Origin: Maribellus luteus
Lineage (GTDB): Bacteria > Bacteroidota > Bacteroidia > Bacteroidales > Prolixibacteraceae
Length of the DNA stretch: 64,000 nucleotides
Reading direction: 5' to 3'
NCBI RefSeq assembly: GCF_003576475.1
Contig: NZ_QWGR01000006.1
Location: 248,001-312,000, forward strand
Position numbers and translations under genes: made by a program. Below, in pieces: positions 34,856 to 44,438 of this stretch (position 1 is the stretch's first letter; each line of letters opens with the position of its first letter). The notes beneath the pieces were generated by a model that did not search any database, was not told the origin of the DNA, and saw only the letters and a list, made by a program, of their open reading frames with translations.

Positions 34856-37063
34856 ATGAAAAATATAGTTATCAGTTTTTTGTTGATTAGTAATTGCTTG
34901 TTTGTATCAGCCCAAACAAAAAACGCGAATGCTTTGAATAAGGGGGAAAAAATGGAGGTGGATTTTGGCTATGCCTTTTCAACTCCTCACCGGTTGACCG
35001 TATCAATGCCCAATGCCAGTGATAAAACCCTGGTTGATGTTTATCCTGACAAATTGCGACTGAAATGGTCGTACGATAATTTGTTGAGCATTCCGGCAGG
35101 CAGTTTTTGTACACCGAACCCCAAATGGCATGTATTTATAACTCCTGAACTTGATGGAAAGAAGTTTGAAAACTGCAACTGGCAGCGTGGCGAAGGCTGG
35201 TTGCCCATCGTTGAAACGGTTTATTCAGAACAGGCAGTAACAGCAAAAATGCAGATTATTGGAGCCGAATCGGCAGCGCTTGTCCGCATCGACATGGCAA
35301 ACAACGATACAAAAGAGCACAGTATCTCCATTGATTGTTCAAACGATAGGAAAACAACAATATACAATCCCGCATGGGTTCAATCCGAATGGGACAGCGA
35401 TGTGTTGCTTGCCGGAATGGAAGACCGTGCCGACCGGATTAACCTTTTTATGCTTGGAGGTGATGAGCAGCCAGTAAAAGACATAACCACCATTTCACAG
35501 GTGTGGAACCTGGAGCCGGGAGAAAAGCGGACCGCATGGATTGTGCGTCCTTATGTTGCCTATCACTCTCAGTTAAATACACTGCGAAAACAGGATTGGG
35601 AAAAAGAGTTCAACAAGGCAAAGGAAGCCTGGTATGATCTTATCCAGGAAGCCGTTGAAATTCATATACCCGATCCGGTTGTGCAAAACGCCTTTTATGC
35701 TGGTTTGGCCGATTGCTTTATCATGCGTGAGCCGGTAAGCAGTGAATATGTTGCCAGTACTCCGGGAACAGAAAAATACCGGGCTGCAAATACCGGAGAA
35801 GCTTCTATCGTGGCTATTTTTTTAGACCAGGTTGGTTTACATCTCGATGCTGAGAAAGGTTTTCAGCTGATTGCAGATATGCAGGGGGAAGACGGAAACT
35901 GGAACGATCCCAAAGGTTGGGCGCATTACATGTGGGCAATGTCGGGGTTTAAGTCCTGGGCACTTATGGAACATTATCGTATGACGGGCGACGTGGATTA
36001 TTTGAAAAGCCTTTACCCGAGAATGCTGGCCAGTTCGCGCTGGCAGGAAACACAGCGGGCGAAAACCCGGAAATTGGTCGATGGTCAACGCACTCCTGAT
36101 TATGGTTTAATGCCGAGGGGCATGGGCGATTGCGGATTATGGGATGGCGACGATCTGTTTGGAGTGTTTCTTCCTCACAATATATGGGCGGTTTTTGCCG
36201 ACTCGCTGACGCTTGAGGCTGCACGTATTTTAGGAAAAGACAATGATGTTGAAGAACTGTCGCAGATTCACCGCACTGCGCTAACCGATTTAAAATGGTC
36301 GTTGGAAGACGGTGCTATTTCGGAAAACGGTTACCGCTGGATTCCCGGTGTTGCCAATAAGACCGATGGTAGCCGATGGGGAGCTCTTTATGCTGCTTAT
36401 CCCTGTGCGACTTTGCCTGCTCATCATGAATTGATCAACGGTACCATCAGCAAAATCGAATCGTTTATCAGTCCGGGTGGAATACCGGTAAACACGGGTT
36501 GGCTGAAAGATGGTTTGTGGGTGGCCATTGCACTGGATAACCTGGCCGAAGCACTTCTTTACCGCAACGAAGGCGATAAAGCCATTCAATACCTGTATGC
36601 TACCCTGAACCATGCTTCTCCCTTGATCTCGTGGTGCGAGGAACGTGGTCAGCAGCCCGGGGCAACAGACGCTACGGGCGATCTTCAGCATTTGTGGACT
36701 CCATTGTCGGTCGGGCGTTTTTTACGAGATGCCCTGGTAATGGAAGATGGCAAAAAACTGCATCTGGCGCGGGGAACTGCCCGCCAGTGGTTGGACGATG
36801 GAAAAAAAATCAGCGCTTTGGACATGCCAACGCATTTTGGCCCGGTTTCCTATGAGTTACAAAGCAGTAAAAAGAAAGTAAGCGGCTACATCGATCTTTC
36901 CAACAATACGGCGAAAGAAGTTGTGTTGCATATTCGGCTGCCAAAAGATAAAAAAATTGTTTCTGTGGATTCTGATGTAAATTTGGAGTTGGATGCACAG
37001 GCACAGACAGTAACAGTTAAAAACACAAATAAAAAAATAGAACTGAATCTTGTGGTAAAATAG
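34856..37063 (+). CDS. Exported six-hairpin glycosidase-like protein, family not recognised
   Basis: A 735-residue protein with a signal peptide ending SAQ. The N-terminal 250 residues look like a beta-sandwich (WHVFITPELDG, GEGWLPIVETVY). Residues about 270-640 form an (alpha/alpha)6 toroid: GEDGNWNDPKGWAHYMWAM, YLKSLYPRMLASSRWQ, GLMPRGMGDCGLWDGDDLFG, GGIPVNTGWLKDGLWVAIA, SWCEERGQQPG and DLQHLWTPLSVGRF. A small beta domain closes it. The arrangement is like GH78/GH116-type enzymes, but I do not recognise the family. Acidic residues in DCGLWDGDD and CEER are candidates for catalysis. Confidence 0.7.
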   Translation: MKNIVISFLLISNCLFVSAQTKNANALNKGEKMEVDFGYAFSTPHRLTVSMPNASDKTLVDVYPDKLRLKWSYDNLLSIPAGSFCTPNPKWHVFITPELDGKKFENCNWQRGEGWLPIVETVYSEQAVTAKMQIIGAESAALVRIDMANNDTKEHSISIDCSNDRKTTIYNPAWVQSEWDSDVLLAGMEDRADRINLFMLGGDEQPVKDITTISQVWNLEPGEKRTAWIVRPYVAYHSQLNTLRKQDWEKEFNKAKEAWYDLIQEAVEIHIPDPVVQNAFYAGLADCFIMREPVSSEYVASTPGTEKYRAANTGEASIVAIFLDQVGLHLDAEKGFQLIADMQGEDGNWNDPKGWAHYMWAMSGFKSWALMEHYRMTGDVDYLKSLYPRMLASSRWQETQRAKTRKLVDGQRTPDYGLMPRGMGDCGLWDGDDLFGVFLPHNIWAVFADSLTLEAARILGKDNDVEELSQIHRTALTDLKWSLEDGAISENGYRWIPGVANKTDGSRWGALYAAYPCATLPAHHELINGTISKIESFISPGGIPVNTGWLKDGLWVAIALDNLAEALLYRNEGDKAIQYLYATLNHASPLISWCEERGQQPGATDATGDLQHLWTPLSVGRFLRDALVMEDGKKLHLARGTARQWLDDGKKISALDMPTHFGPVSYELQSSKKKVSGYIDLSNNTAKEVVLHIRLPKDKKIVSVDSDVNLELDAQAQTVTVKNTNKKIELNLVVK

Positions 37064-37192
37064 AAAATCATGGTTCAGGAACACAGATAAACCTTTCAGT
37101 AGGTAGGATGCTGATTTTTAATTTTTGTTTGACAAATCGAAGTTTTTAAAGGAATGCCCTTCCTGTGTTAATTGGAATTAAAAAGTGAGAGA

Positions 37193-37849
37193 ATGAGGAT
37201 CAAGAGGAACGTATTTATATTTCTGGTGCTAACAATTTTAAGTTGCAATGCTTCAGCACAGGATGATGATTTTGGACTGTGGCTGGAGGCTTTTGCCAAT
37301 AAAAAGTACAGTTCATCTGAATTTTCTCTGTATAGTGAATTTTACACCTATAATAACAATCGTTCGATAGATCGGATAAGCATTGGCTTGGAGGGAGATC
37401 GCGATGTGTTTAGCTTTATGAAAGCAGGCGTAGGGTACCTGTTGATGAATAAGAATAAAACAGAGGATTATGAGTTAAGGCACCGGTTTTATGCCAATGT
37501 AAAATTTAAATGGGAGGTATTTAATCTCCGGTTTTCATTACGAGAACGTTACCAGCTTACAAGGTATCCCGGACACAATCTTGAATCGCCTGAATATCTG
37601 AATTACTGGAGAAATAAGATGAAAATAAGTTATGAAATACCTTCCTGTAAGGTGAAACCGGTAATTGGGGTTGAAACCTTTATACTAACCAATAAACAAG
37701 TATCTGATCGTTTAGATGAAATAAGATATAGCCTTTCAGCATTATATCCACTAACTGATTCAACTGATATCGAATTGTATGGATTGGTGGCACAAATGCA
37801 TGATCTAAATCAATATATTATTGGTGTTTCTTATCAAATTAAATTATGA
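37193..37849 (+). CDS. DUF2490-type outer-membrane beta-barrel protein
   Basis: An exported protein of 218 residues from ATG 37193; the longer frame begins at TTG 37172 inside untranslated DNA. The signal peptide ends ASAQ. The mature protein is a string of amphipathic strands: FGLWLEAFANKKYS, FSLYSEFYTYNNN, FMKAGVGYLLM, LRHRFYANVKF and a C-terminal IIGVSYQIKL, as in DUF2490 outer-membrane barrels. It overlaps the next gene by ATGA, so the two are translationally coupled. The pair is visibly more AT-rich than the surrounding enzymes. Confidence 0.75.
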   Translation: MRIKRNVFIFLVLTILSCNASAQDDDFGLWLEAFANKKYSSSEFSLYSEFYTYNNNRSIDRISIGLEGDRDVFSFMKAGVGYLLMNKNKTEDYELRHRFYANVKFKWEVFNLRFSLRERYQLTRYPGHNLESPEYLNYWRNKMKISYEIPSCKVKPVIGVETFILTNKQVSDRLDEIRYSLSALYPLTDSTDIELYGLVAQMHDLNQYIIGVSYQIKL

Positions 37850-39204
37850 AATCCAAGATAATAACATATTTTATAGCATTCGTTTCCTGCTTCCTGCTTT
37901 GTTTTCAAGGCACATACGGAAACCCTATAATTCCCTTTAATGGTGATGAGCAAAAACAAAAGTTTGATATACCAACAATACTTAAATCAGCAAATGCTTC
38001 CGTAAAATTTGCAGTTGAAAGAACGTTAGTTCCATACAAAACGAACCTCTGTTGCAAATCAAGTTTTGTTGATTTAAATGGAGAAGTAATGGAAAGTATA
38101 AAGTGGCATCCTTTTGCTGCACTTGAGGGACCTGGATGGGCTGCTAATGCTGTTGGTGGAGCTTACGAAATTTTTTCATTTGGGAAATACATTAATGATT
38201 CCTCCATGGTCAATAAAGCAATTATGCTTCTTGATCATGTGTTGGAAGATGGTTTTGTAGATTACAATACCGGTTTTATTACAGGGTATCGCAATGTTGA
38301 TACGGATATCCTTTTACAAAACTATGAACATAATAATGATTGGTTTTGCCCTGGTTCCATGGCTAAGATTGCATATCAACTTTTAATATTCAGTGATCAT
38401 GTAGATGAAGAGCGAAAAACAAAAATGAGAAGTATTGCTATTAAAACTGCTAACTGGATTAATTCTAATGTAAAGCTGGCTTCTAATGGCTGGTATCCCA
38501 GGCGCAGTGCTCCAGATGGTAGTATTTACCCTTATAAACCTGATGGAAAAGATGACCCATTGTTTGAGAAAAGTGGAGATGGACTATTTATTATTCAGCT
38601 GAATACAGAATTAACAAAACGAGGTTTGGCAGATTATACCATTAGTATTAAGGAGAAAACAAACTTGTTTATTCAAATGGGAGGTATTTTCGGTAGCATT
38701 AACCATGATACGTATGATGAACATGAAGGAGTGGCTTATTCAGTTGCCTTCCTCACCTTGTTAGAAGTGTCATACCTGTTGGATAATGAAGCTATTCGTC
38801 AGTTTGCATACCAAAAATGTTTAAAAGGCCTTGATCGGTTTAAAATTACAGAAGATAAGAATGGTGTACAGTGTGCCGGATTATTGATTATGGAAGAAAG
38901 TTGGGACACCGCATACCTATGGGAAAATGCTGAAGCTGCGTTAGCCTATATAAAAGCTTTTAATGATACTAAAGAAGAAACATTTTTAGAGGAAGCGTTT
39001 GTAATTCTTGTGGCTATTTCAAAACATCATCATGGAGAACATGGATTTTTAACGGAAGGAGTTGATTGGAACAATCATGTGGGGGCACAGCATCATTTTG
39101 GTGGTGCAGAATTTGGTGATATACAATATACAGAACCTCTTTTAAACAATTTACATATTGTAGAACCGACACTTGTGGTAATAAGTCTTCTTGAACCGAA
39201 ATAG
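37846..39204 (+). CDS. Exported alpha-helical toroid protein of unknown function
   Basis: A 452-residue protein with a signal peptide (about 1-25). Repeated helical hairpins (WAANAVGGAYEIFSFGKYI, SMAKIAYQLLIFSDHV, GLFIIQLNTELTKRG, AYSVAFLTLLEVSYLLDN, LWENAEAALAYIKAFND) suggest an (alpha/alpha) toroid as in glycoside hydrolases, lyases or epimerases. Cys-Cys pair CCKSS near residue 67 and YDEHEG near residue 290 stand out. No family was recognised. Start coupling (ATGA) with the DUF2490 barrel suggests that the two work together, perhaps channel plus soluble enzyme. It is AT-rich compared with neighbours. Confidence 0.65.
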   Translation: MKSKIITYFIAFVSCFLLCFQGTYGNPIIPFNGDEQKQKFDIPTILKSANASVKFAVERTLVPYKTNLCCKSSFVDLNGEVMESIKWHPFAALEGPGWAANAVGGAYEIFSFGKYINDSSMVNKAIMLLDHVLEDGFVDYNTGFITGYRNVDTDILLQNYEHNNDWFCPGSMAKIAYQLLIFSDHVDEERKTKMRSIAIKTANWINSNVKLASNGWYPRRSAPDGSIYPYKPDGKDDPLFEKSGDGLFIIQLNTELTKRGLADYTISIKEKTNLFIQMGGIFGSINHDTYDEHEGVAYSVAFLTLLEVSYLLDNEAIRQFAYQKCLKGLDRFKITEDKNGVQCAGLLIMEESWDTAYLWENAEAALAYIKAFNDTKEETFLEEAFVILVAISKHHHGEHGFLTEGVDWNNHVGAQHHFGGAEFGDIQYTEPLLNNLHIVEPTLVVISLLEPK

Positions 39205-39245
39205 CAATGTTGAATATGATTGGTAGTTTCGAAAAATAGTTAGTT

Positions 39246-39917
39246 ATGAATAAGTTACCTGTGAAGATTCCGTTCTTGTTATTAGCCATTCCGGCAATAC
39301 TCATGTACTTTGCATGTAATAGCTATGGTTTTGTGTTCCGGGCTTCAGTTACCGGCAGTTGCCTGATCATTTCAGCCGTTTTATTTTATAAAAGATTGGG
39401 GCAGAACCCTGATGTTTGGTATGTTTTAGCAGCCTTTGTTTTTTCAATTATTGGCGATTGGTTTATGTCGCACAAAGGATCCAGTTTTGCATTGTTTTCA
39501 AGCGGAGTGGGGGCGTTTTTTCTGGCGCATGTTGGTTTTCTGGCTTTTGCCTTGAAGAACGGCCGGATAAAAAAGGTATTTACTGCTGTACTACTGGCGG
39601 TGTATCTGGTTTTCTATATTTTCTGGCTGTATCCGGCCATTGAGAGTACTTTGTTGATGGTCTCCGTGTTACTCTATCTGTTAATTTCCTGTATTTCGTT
39701 GGGAGCAGCTTTAGGCATTAATAACTCTCCTGTGGTCAGGCAGTGGTATTCAATAGGGATTGCCTTGCTTTTTTTCTCCGATACAATCATCGCTTTCCGT
39801 GAGTTTGCTGCTCTGCCGCAACTAAGTTTTCTGATTCTGCCAACCTATTTTGCGTCGCATATTTTTGTGACACTTGCTTTAATATCTAAAACCATAATTC
39901 CAAATAACGAAGTTTAA
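39246..39917 (+). CDS. YhhN-family (lysoplasmalogenase-like) membrane protein
   Basis: A 223-residue integral inner-membrane protein with about seven to eight hydrophobic helices. The YhhN/TMEM86 motifs are present: IIGDWFMSHKG (about 68-78), GVGAFFLAHVGFL (about 87-99) and LLFFSDTIIAF near 178-188. Characterised members hydrolyse the vinyl-ether bond of lysoplasmalogens. It is the only multi-span protein in the enzyme block. Its place among GDPD and phosphatase genes hints at lipid-related chemistry, but it may also be a bystander. Confidence 0.85.
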   Translation: MNKLPVKIPFLLLAIPAILMYFACNSYGFVFRASVTGSCLIISAVLFYKRLGQNPDVWYVLAAFVFSIIGDWFMSHKGSSFALFSSGVGAFFLAHVGFLAFALKNGRIKKVFTAVLLAVYLVFYIFWLYPAIESTLLMVSVLLYLLISCISLGAALGINNSPVVRQWYSIGIALLFFSDTIIAFREFAALPQLSFLILPTYFASHIFVTLALISKTIIPNNEV

Positions 39918-39927
39918 GTGGTAGTCA

Positions 39928-42669
39928 ATGAGTAATATCCATTTCATATTAATTCTGGTCTTGTTTATCGTTCAGGGTTGTCAACCGGTACCTGATTCAG
40001 AAAAAACGGTTAACACTACCAACCCCTGGACTTATTGGTGGTGGATGGGAAGTGCTGCAACCAAAGAGGATATCAAAATTCAGCTTCAGGAATTTTCAGC
40101 TTCAGGAATCGGCGGAGTGCACATCATCCCAATTTATGGTGTACAAGACAATGAGCAGAACGACATCTCTTTCTTAAGCGAAAAATGGATGGAAATGATT
40201 GAATACACCATCGATGAAGCCGGAAAGAACGGTTTGGGTGTGGACATTACTTTAGGCACGGGATGGCCATACGGTGGACCTTTTGTAAAAGAAGAAAATG
40301 CCGCCAAAAAACTTCAGCTTGAAACGTATGATTTTGGAAATACCTCAAAAATCGTTTTTGATATGGATTCCATCAACGCGAATCCTGAATTTTATGAGCT
40401 GTTGAAAATAGTTGCGGTGAACCGGAAAGGGAAATCCATTGATTTGGAGTCATTCAAAACAAAACGGAAAATTGAATGCGATGTTCCTTTCGGTTCGTGG
40501 AAACTGGTGTTTTTCTGCGCCGGATTAACCAGGCAAAAAGTAAAGCGTGCAGCTCCTGGCGGAGAGGGATTGGTAATGGATTATTTCAGTTCTGAGTCAG
40601 TGGACAACTATCTCAATCATTTCGATTCTGTTTTTACAAATTCTCAATTTGAGATTAGGCCACGAGCAGTTTACCACGATTCGTATGAAGTGTACAGGGC
40701 AGACTGGACTACCAATTTTTTCAGCCAGTTTGAAGCGCTTCGGGGATACGATTTATCGGATGTATTGCCGGTATTTATTGATGAGGAACACCCCGAACAT
40801 CGGTATGTACAATGCGATGTCAGGGAAACGCTGTCCGATTTACTCCTGACATCATTTACCCGGCCGTGGAGCCGTTGGGCGCACCAACAAAAGTTTGAAA
40901 CAAGAAACCAGGCGCATGGTTCGCCGGGCAATATTCTGGACTATTATGCTGAAGTGACTATTCCCGAAACCGAATCGTTTGGCTCCAGTCAGTTTGCAAT
41001 CCCCGGTGTCCGGGTTGATGAAGATTATGAAGAAGAACGTTTTGGCCGTCCCAGTCCGTTGATGATGAAGTTTGCTTCGTCGCCGGCACATTTGTGTGGT
41101 AAAAAACTGGTGAGTTCCGAAACTGCAACCTGGCTTGGAAATCATTTTAAAGTGGCTTTATCGCAAATAAAACCGCAGATTGACGAATTATTTGTTGGCG
41201 GGATTAATCACATTTTTTATCACGGATCGACGTATTCCCCGGTAGCCGAAGATTTTCCAGGATGGTTGTTTTATGCATCAACCAATTTTGGCCGGAATGC
41301 TCATTTTAAAGATGAGTTGCCCAAGCTGAATAAATACATCCAAAATTGCCAGTCGTTGTTGCAGAACTCATCGCCGGATAACGATATTTTGCTGTACTTC
41401 CCGATACACGATTTGTGGACCAAAGATAAAGGCCAGCTATTGTTGCAGCTTGATGTGCATAAATGGTCGAAGTGGTTTGGTGAAACGGCTTTCGGGGATT
41501 TGTCAAAACTTTTATGGGAACAGGGATATTCGTATGATTATATTTCCGACAGGCAAATAGCGAAGCTTCAGGTAAATGATGAAAAGAACCTTCTTCTGAA
41601 TGGAAACTCAACTTATTCAACGGTCATTGTTCCTGAGCTTGAATTTATTAGTAAAGAAACATTGGCAAAGCTGGAGAAACTGGCGCAGCAAGGTGCAAGC
41701 GTTGTGTTTGCAGGTGGTTTGCCCAAACACTTTGCGGGTTACAAAGCCTTTCTGGAGAATAGTCCGGGATTGAGCATTGCAAAGCAACGATTGGCGCAAT
41801 TACCTAATGTTTATATTGAAAATGAGGGAATTCTGGCGACACTTGACAAGTTGAAAATCAGGAAAGAAAGAATGAAACTTCAGGGGCTTGATTTTATCCG
41901 GAAGAAAAAAAACGGAACGCCTTTTTATTTTGTAACAAACCTTTCTGACCGGTTTTACGAAGATTCTGTAAGTATTTCCAGTGGGTGTAACTTTCTTGAA
42001 ATATACGATCCGCTTGCCAACAAACGAGGCTTTGTTGATGTGGACGGGACAACGGAATCAGGCAAAATATTTTTTCAGTTAGCTCCCGGAAAATCGTGCA
42101 TTTTGTTTCCACATCAAACAAAGCCTGACTTAAAAGAATGGAAGTATTCCAATCCGTCGGATACGATTGTGTTATCGGGAAAGTGGACCGTGAAATTTAT
42201 TTCAGGAAACACCGATAAGCTGGCAGGTGAATACAACATTCAATCACTCTCGTCGTGGACCGAATGGGGAGATTCAGCACTTCTGTATTTTTCAGGAAAA
42301 GCCAAATATGCCAGTACTTTTAGTTTGAACGGAAAACCGTCACCGGAATCGGCTTACCTCCTTTGTCTGGAAGATGTAAGAGAGTCGGCAGAAGTTTGGG
42401 TAAACGGGATTAACATGGGGACAATATGGTCTGTTCCTTTTCAGCTCGAAATTCCGGGTACTGTTTTGAAGGCGGAAAATCAAATTGAAATAATAGTGCA
42501 GAATTTATCCGCCAATAAGATAATAGCGATGGATAAAGCGGGAGTGGCCTGGAAGAAATTCAAAGAAATAAATTTTGTGGACATCAAATACAAACCCTTC
42601 GATGCTTCGGGCTGGGAACCGTCGCCTTCAGGAATCATCGGAAAAGCATATCTGACTAAAATTAATTAA
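39928..42669 (+). CDS. GH106-like alpha-L-rhamnosidase family protein
   Basis: A 913-residue lipoprotein (lipobox near VQGC, about residue 18). The catalytic TIM barrel starts with NPWTYWWWMGSAATKEDI, where the ligand-recognition block GGVHIIPIYG and GLGVDITLGTGWPYGGPF are typical of the GH106/GH106-like group. YHDSYEVYRADWT and the SSETATWLG block carry candidate catalytic acids. The C-terminal beta domain (AEVWVNGINMGTIWSVPF) is the GH2-type jelly roll. Family members cleave alpha-L-rhamnose; this copy is shorter than most GH106 enzymes, so activity is likely but specificity is not sure. Confidence 0.85.
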   Translation: MSNIHFILILVLFIVQGCQPVPDSEKTVNTTNPWTYWWWMGSAATKEDIKIQLQEFSASGIGGVHIIPIYGVQDNEQNDISFLSEKWMEMIEYTIDEAGKNGLGVDITLGTGWPYGGPFVKEENAAKKLQLETYDFGNTSKIVFDMDSINANPEFYELLKIVAVNRKGKSIDLESFKTKRKIECDVPFGSWKLVFFCAGLTRQKVKRAAPGGEGLVMDYFSSESVDNYLNHFDSVFTNSQFEIRPRAVYHDSYEVYRADWTTNFFSQFEALRGYDLSDVLPVFIDEEHPEHRYVQCDVRETLSDLLLTSFTRPWSRWAHQQKFETRNQAHGSPGNILDYYAEVTIPETESFGSSQFAIPGVRVDEDYEEERFGRPSPLMMKFASSPAHLCGKKLVSSETATWLGNHFKVALSQIKPQIDELFVGGINHIFYHGSTYSPVAEDFPGWLFYASTNFGRNAHFKDELPKLNKYIQNCQSLLQNSSPDNDILLYFPIHDLWTKDKGQLLLQLDVHKWSKWFGETAFGDLSKLLWEQGYSYDYISDRQIAKLQVNDEKNLLLNGNSTYSTVIVPELEFISKETLAKLEKLAQQGASVVFAGGLPKHFAGYKAFLENSPGLSIAKQRLAQLPNVYIENEGILATLDKLKIRKERMKLQGLDFIRKKKNGTPFYFVTNLSDRFYEDSVSISSGCNFLEIYDPLANKRGFVDVDGTTESGKIFFQLAPGKSCILFPHQTKPDLKEWKYSNPSDTIVLSGKWTVKFISGNTDKLAGEYNIQSLSSWTEWGDSALLYFSGKAKYASTFSLNGKPSPESAYLLCLEDVRESAEVWVNGINMGTIWSVPFQLEIPGTVLKAENQIEIIVQNLSANKIIAMDKAGVAWKKFKEINFVDIKYKPFDASGWEPSPSGIIGKAYLTKIN

Positions 42670-42671
42670 GC

Positions 42672-44438
42672 ATGAAAGAAATACGAATCAAAGCGATGTC
42701 TCAATTATTGAATATTTTATTTATAGCCCTTCTTATTATAACCGTTTTTTCATGCAAGGAGGAAAAACCCAAACAGGGGAATAACGGCATCCAACCGGTG
42801 GGCTTTGGCACTATTGAAGTGGAGGGAGCTTTGTGGTCGCGTGCGGCAGCCAGCATGAGCCGTTTGGAGAAAGGCCGGTACCTTCCGGATACCCTTTACT
42901 GCATTCCTTCCCGTCAGTATCACATGGAAGAATGGCCTGGCGATATGCCCGGACGTACCATTCTTGCGCTTACACTTTTAGAGCAGGCCACCGGACGAAA
43001 GGCAAAGTACCTGGACGAACTGATGACCGGACTGCCCGATCATATCAACGCGAAAGGCTACATGGGAAAAGATTATGGCGAGTTCATCAGCGAACAGCAA
43101 CTGGCCGGGAACAGCTGGATGTTTCGCTCCCTTTGCGAACAATATCAGTGGAAAGGCGATGCATATTCCCTTGCGCTGTTGCAAGGTTTTGTCGATGGCC
43201 TGGCTTTGCCAACTCTCGGGGCTCATAAGGATTACCCAATTAAGCCGGAATTGCGTGAACATGCCGAAGAAATGCTGGGACAATCAACCAAAAAGCTGGA
43301 TGGATGGATTTTATCTTCTGATGTGGGGTGCGATTTTGTTTTTATGGATGGGGTGGTTCAGGCATACGGAATCCTGAAAACTCCGGAGCTGAAAGAATTA
43401 AGTTACGAACTGGTAAATCGTTTTTTTGAGGTGGATCTCTATGCTATCAAGGCTCAAACACATGCATCGTTAACAGCGGTCCGGGCCATCATCAGATTGT
43501 ATGAACTGACCGGTGATCGCAATCTGTTGGAAAAAGCAATCGAGCGGTTTCAGTTGTATAAAGACAAAGGGATGACTGAAAACTACGAGAATTTTAACTG
43601 GTTTCAGCGTACTGACACCTGGACAGAACCTTGCGCGGTGGTCGATTCTTACCTGGCTGCCCTTTCACTTTGGCAACACACCGGAGATACGCAGTATCTT
43701 TCCGATGCCCAATTGATATGGTACAATGGAATATGCGTGGGGCAGCGCGCCAATGGCGGTTTTGGATTAAGCACTTGTCTGAATGGTGACCACGTCAACC
43801 TCGAAGCATTTATGTACGAGGCACACTGGTGCTGTACCATGAGAGGGGCAGAAGGCATTGCAACCAAAATAAAATCGCTGTATTATACCCATGACGATAC
43901 CATTTTTATCCCCGACTTTGCTCCCTCGAAAGCAAAAATCGACTTACGCGGCGGGCATTTGTGTCTCTCGCAGAAAACAGATTACCCATTTGGCGAGAAG
44001 GTAACATTTACTGTTTCAGAATCGACAGGGGAAAACCCAACTGTTTTTAAAATTTTCATCCCTGAATGGTTTAGCGATATAACACTTCATAAATCGGGAA
44101 CAGAAATCGACTATCGCCGGGAAAAGAACTATTTAATTTTTTCTGATCATCTTGTCAAAGGAGATATTCTCTCTCTTCGCTTTAAGCAAAAACCACAGGT
44201 GCTTCAGGCTCACAGTGCCGGTTCTTATAAAATTCAAAAAGGACCGTTGCTGATGGGAGCATACAATCCGACAGAGAAAATAGCATTGGCAGATCATCCG
44301 GAGATAAACGACGTGGGCGACGGAAAGTTATTAATAGCCGGAACAGATACCGAACTGAAACCCATTTATCATGTGATGGACGGAGCGATGGGAATACCGG
44401 GGCAGTATAAAATTCAGGTATTGTTTGAAAAGAAATGA
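42672..44438 (+). CDS. GH127-like (DUF1680) glycosidase lipoprotein
   Basis: A 588-residue lipoprotein (lipobox ending VFSC). The (alpha/alpha)6 domain spans about 40-420, with GDMPGRTILALTLLEQATG, DGWILSSDVGCDFVF and the Cys pair 387-388 in HWCCTMRGAEGIATK, which matches the Cys-Cys zinc/nucleophile motif of GH127/GH146 beta-L-arabinofuranosidases. A beta-sandwich with FKIFIPEWF and QKPQVL closes it. It begins two bases after the GH106 stop and overlaps the next gene by ATGA. The fold call is good; the sugar (L-arabinofuranose or other) is uncertain. Confidence 0.82.
   Translation: MKEIRIKAMSQLLNILFIALLIITVFSCKEEKPKQGNNGIQPVGFGTIEVEGALWSRAAASMSRLEKGRYLPDTLYCIPSRQYHMEEWPGDMPGRTILALTLLEQATGRKAKYLDELMTGLPDHINAKGYMGKDYGEFISEQQLAGNSWMFRSLCEQYQWKGDAYSLALLQGFVDGLALPTLGAHKDYPIKPELREHAEEMLGQSTKKLDGWILSSDVGCDFVFMDGVVQAYGILKTPELKELSYELVNRFFEVDLYAIKAQTHASLTAVRAIIRLYELTGDRNLLEKAIERFQLYKDKGMTENYENFNWFQRTDTWTEPCAVVDSYLAALSLWQHTGDTQYLSDAQLIWYNGICVGQRANGGFGLSTCLNGDHVNLEAFMYEAHWCCTMRGAEGIATKIKSLYYTHDDTIFIPDFAPSKAKIDLRGGHLCLSQKTDYPFGEKVTFTVSESTGENPTVFKIFIPEWFSDITLHKSGTEIDYRREKNYLIFSDHLVKGDILSLRFKQKPQVLQAHSAGSYKIQKGPLLMGAYNPTEKIALADHPEINDVGDGKLLIAGTDTELKPIYHVMDGAMGIPGQYKIQVLFEKK

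Noticed and set aside
36290-36691. 133-codon minus-strand frame inside the six-hairpin gene
   Set aside because: Shadow of a continuous 735-codon gene with clear helical repeats.
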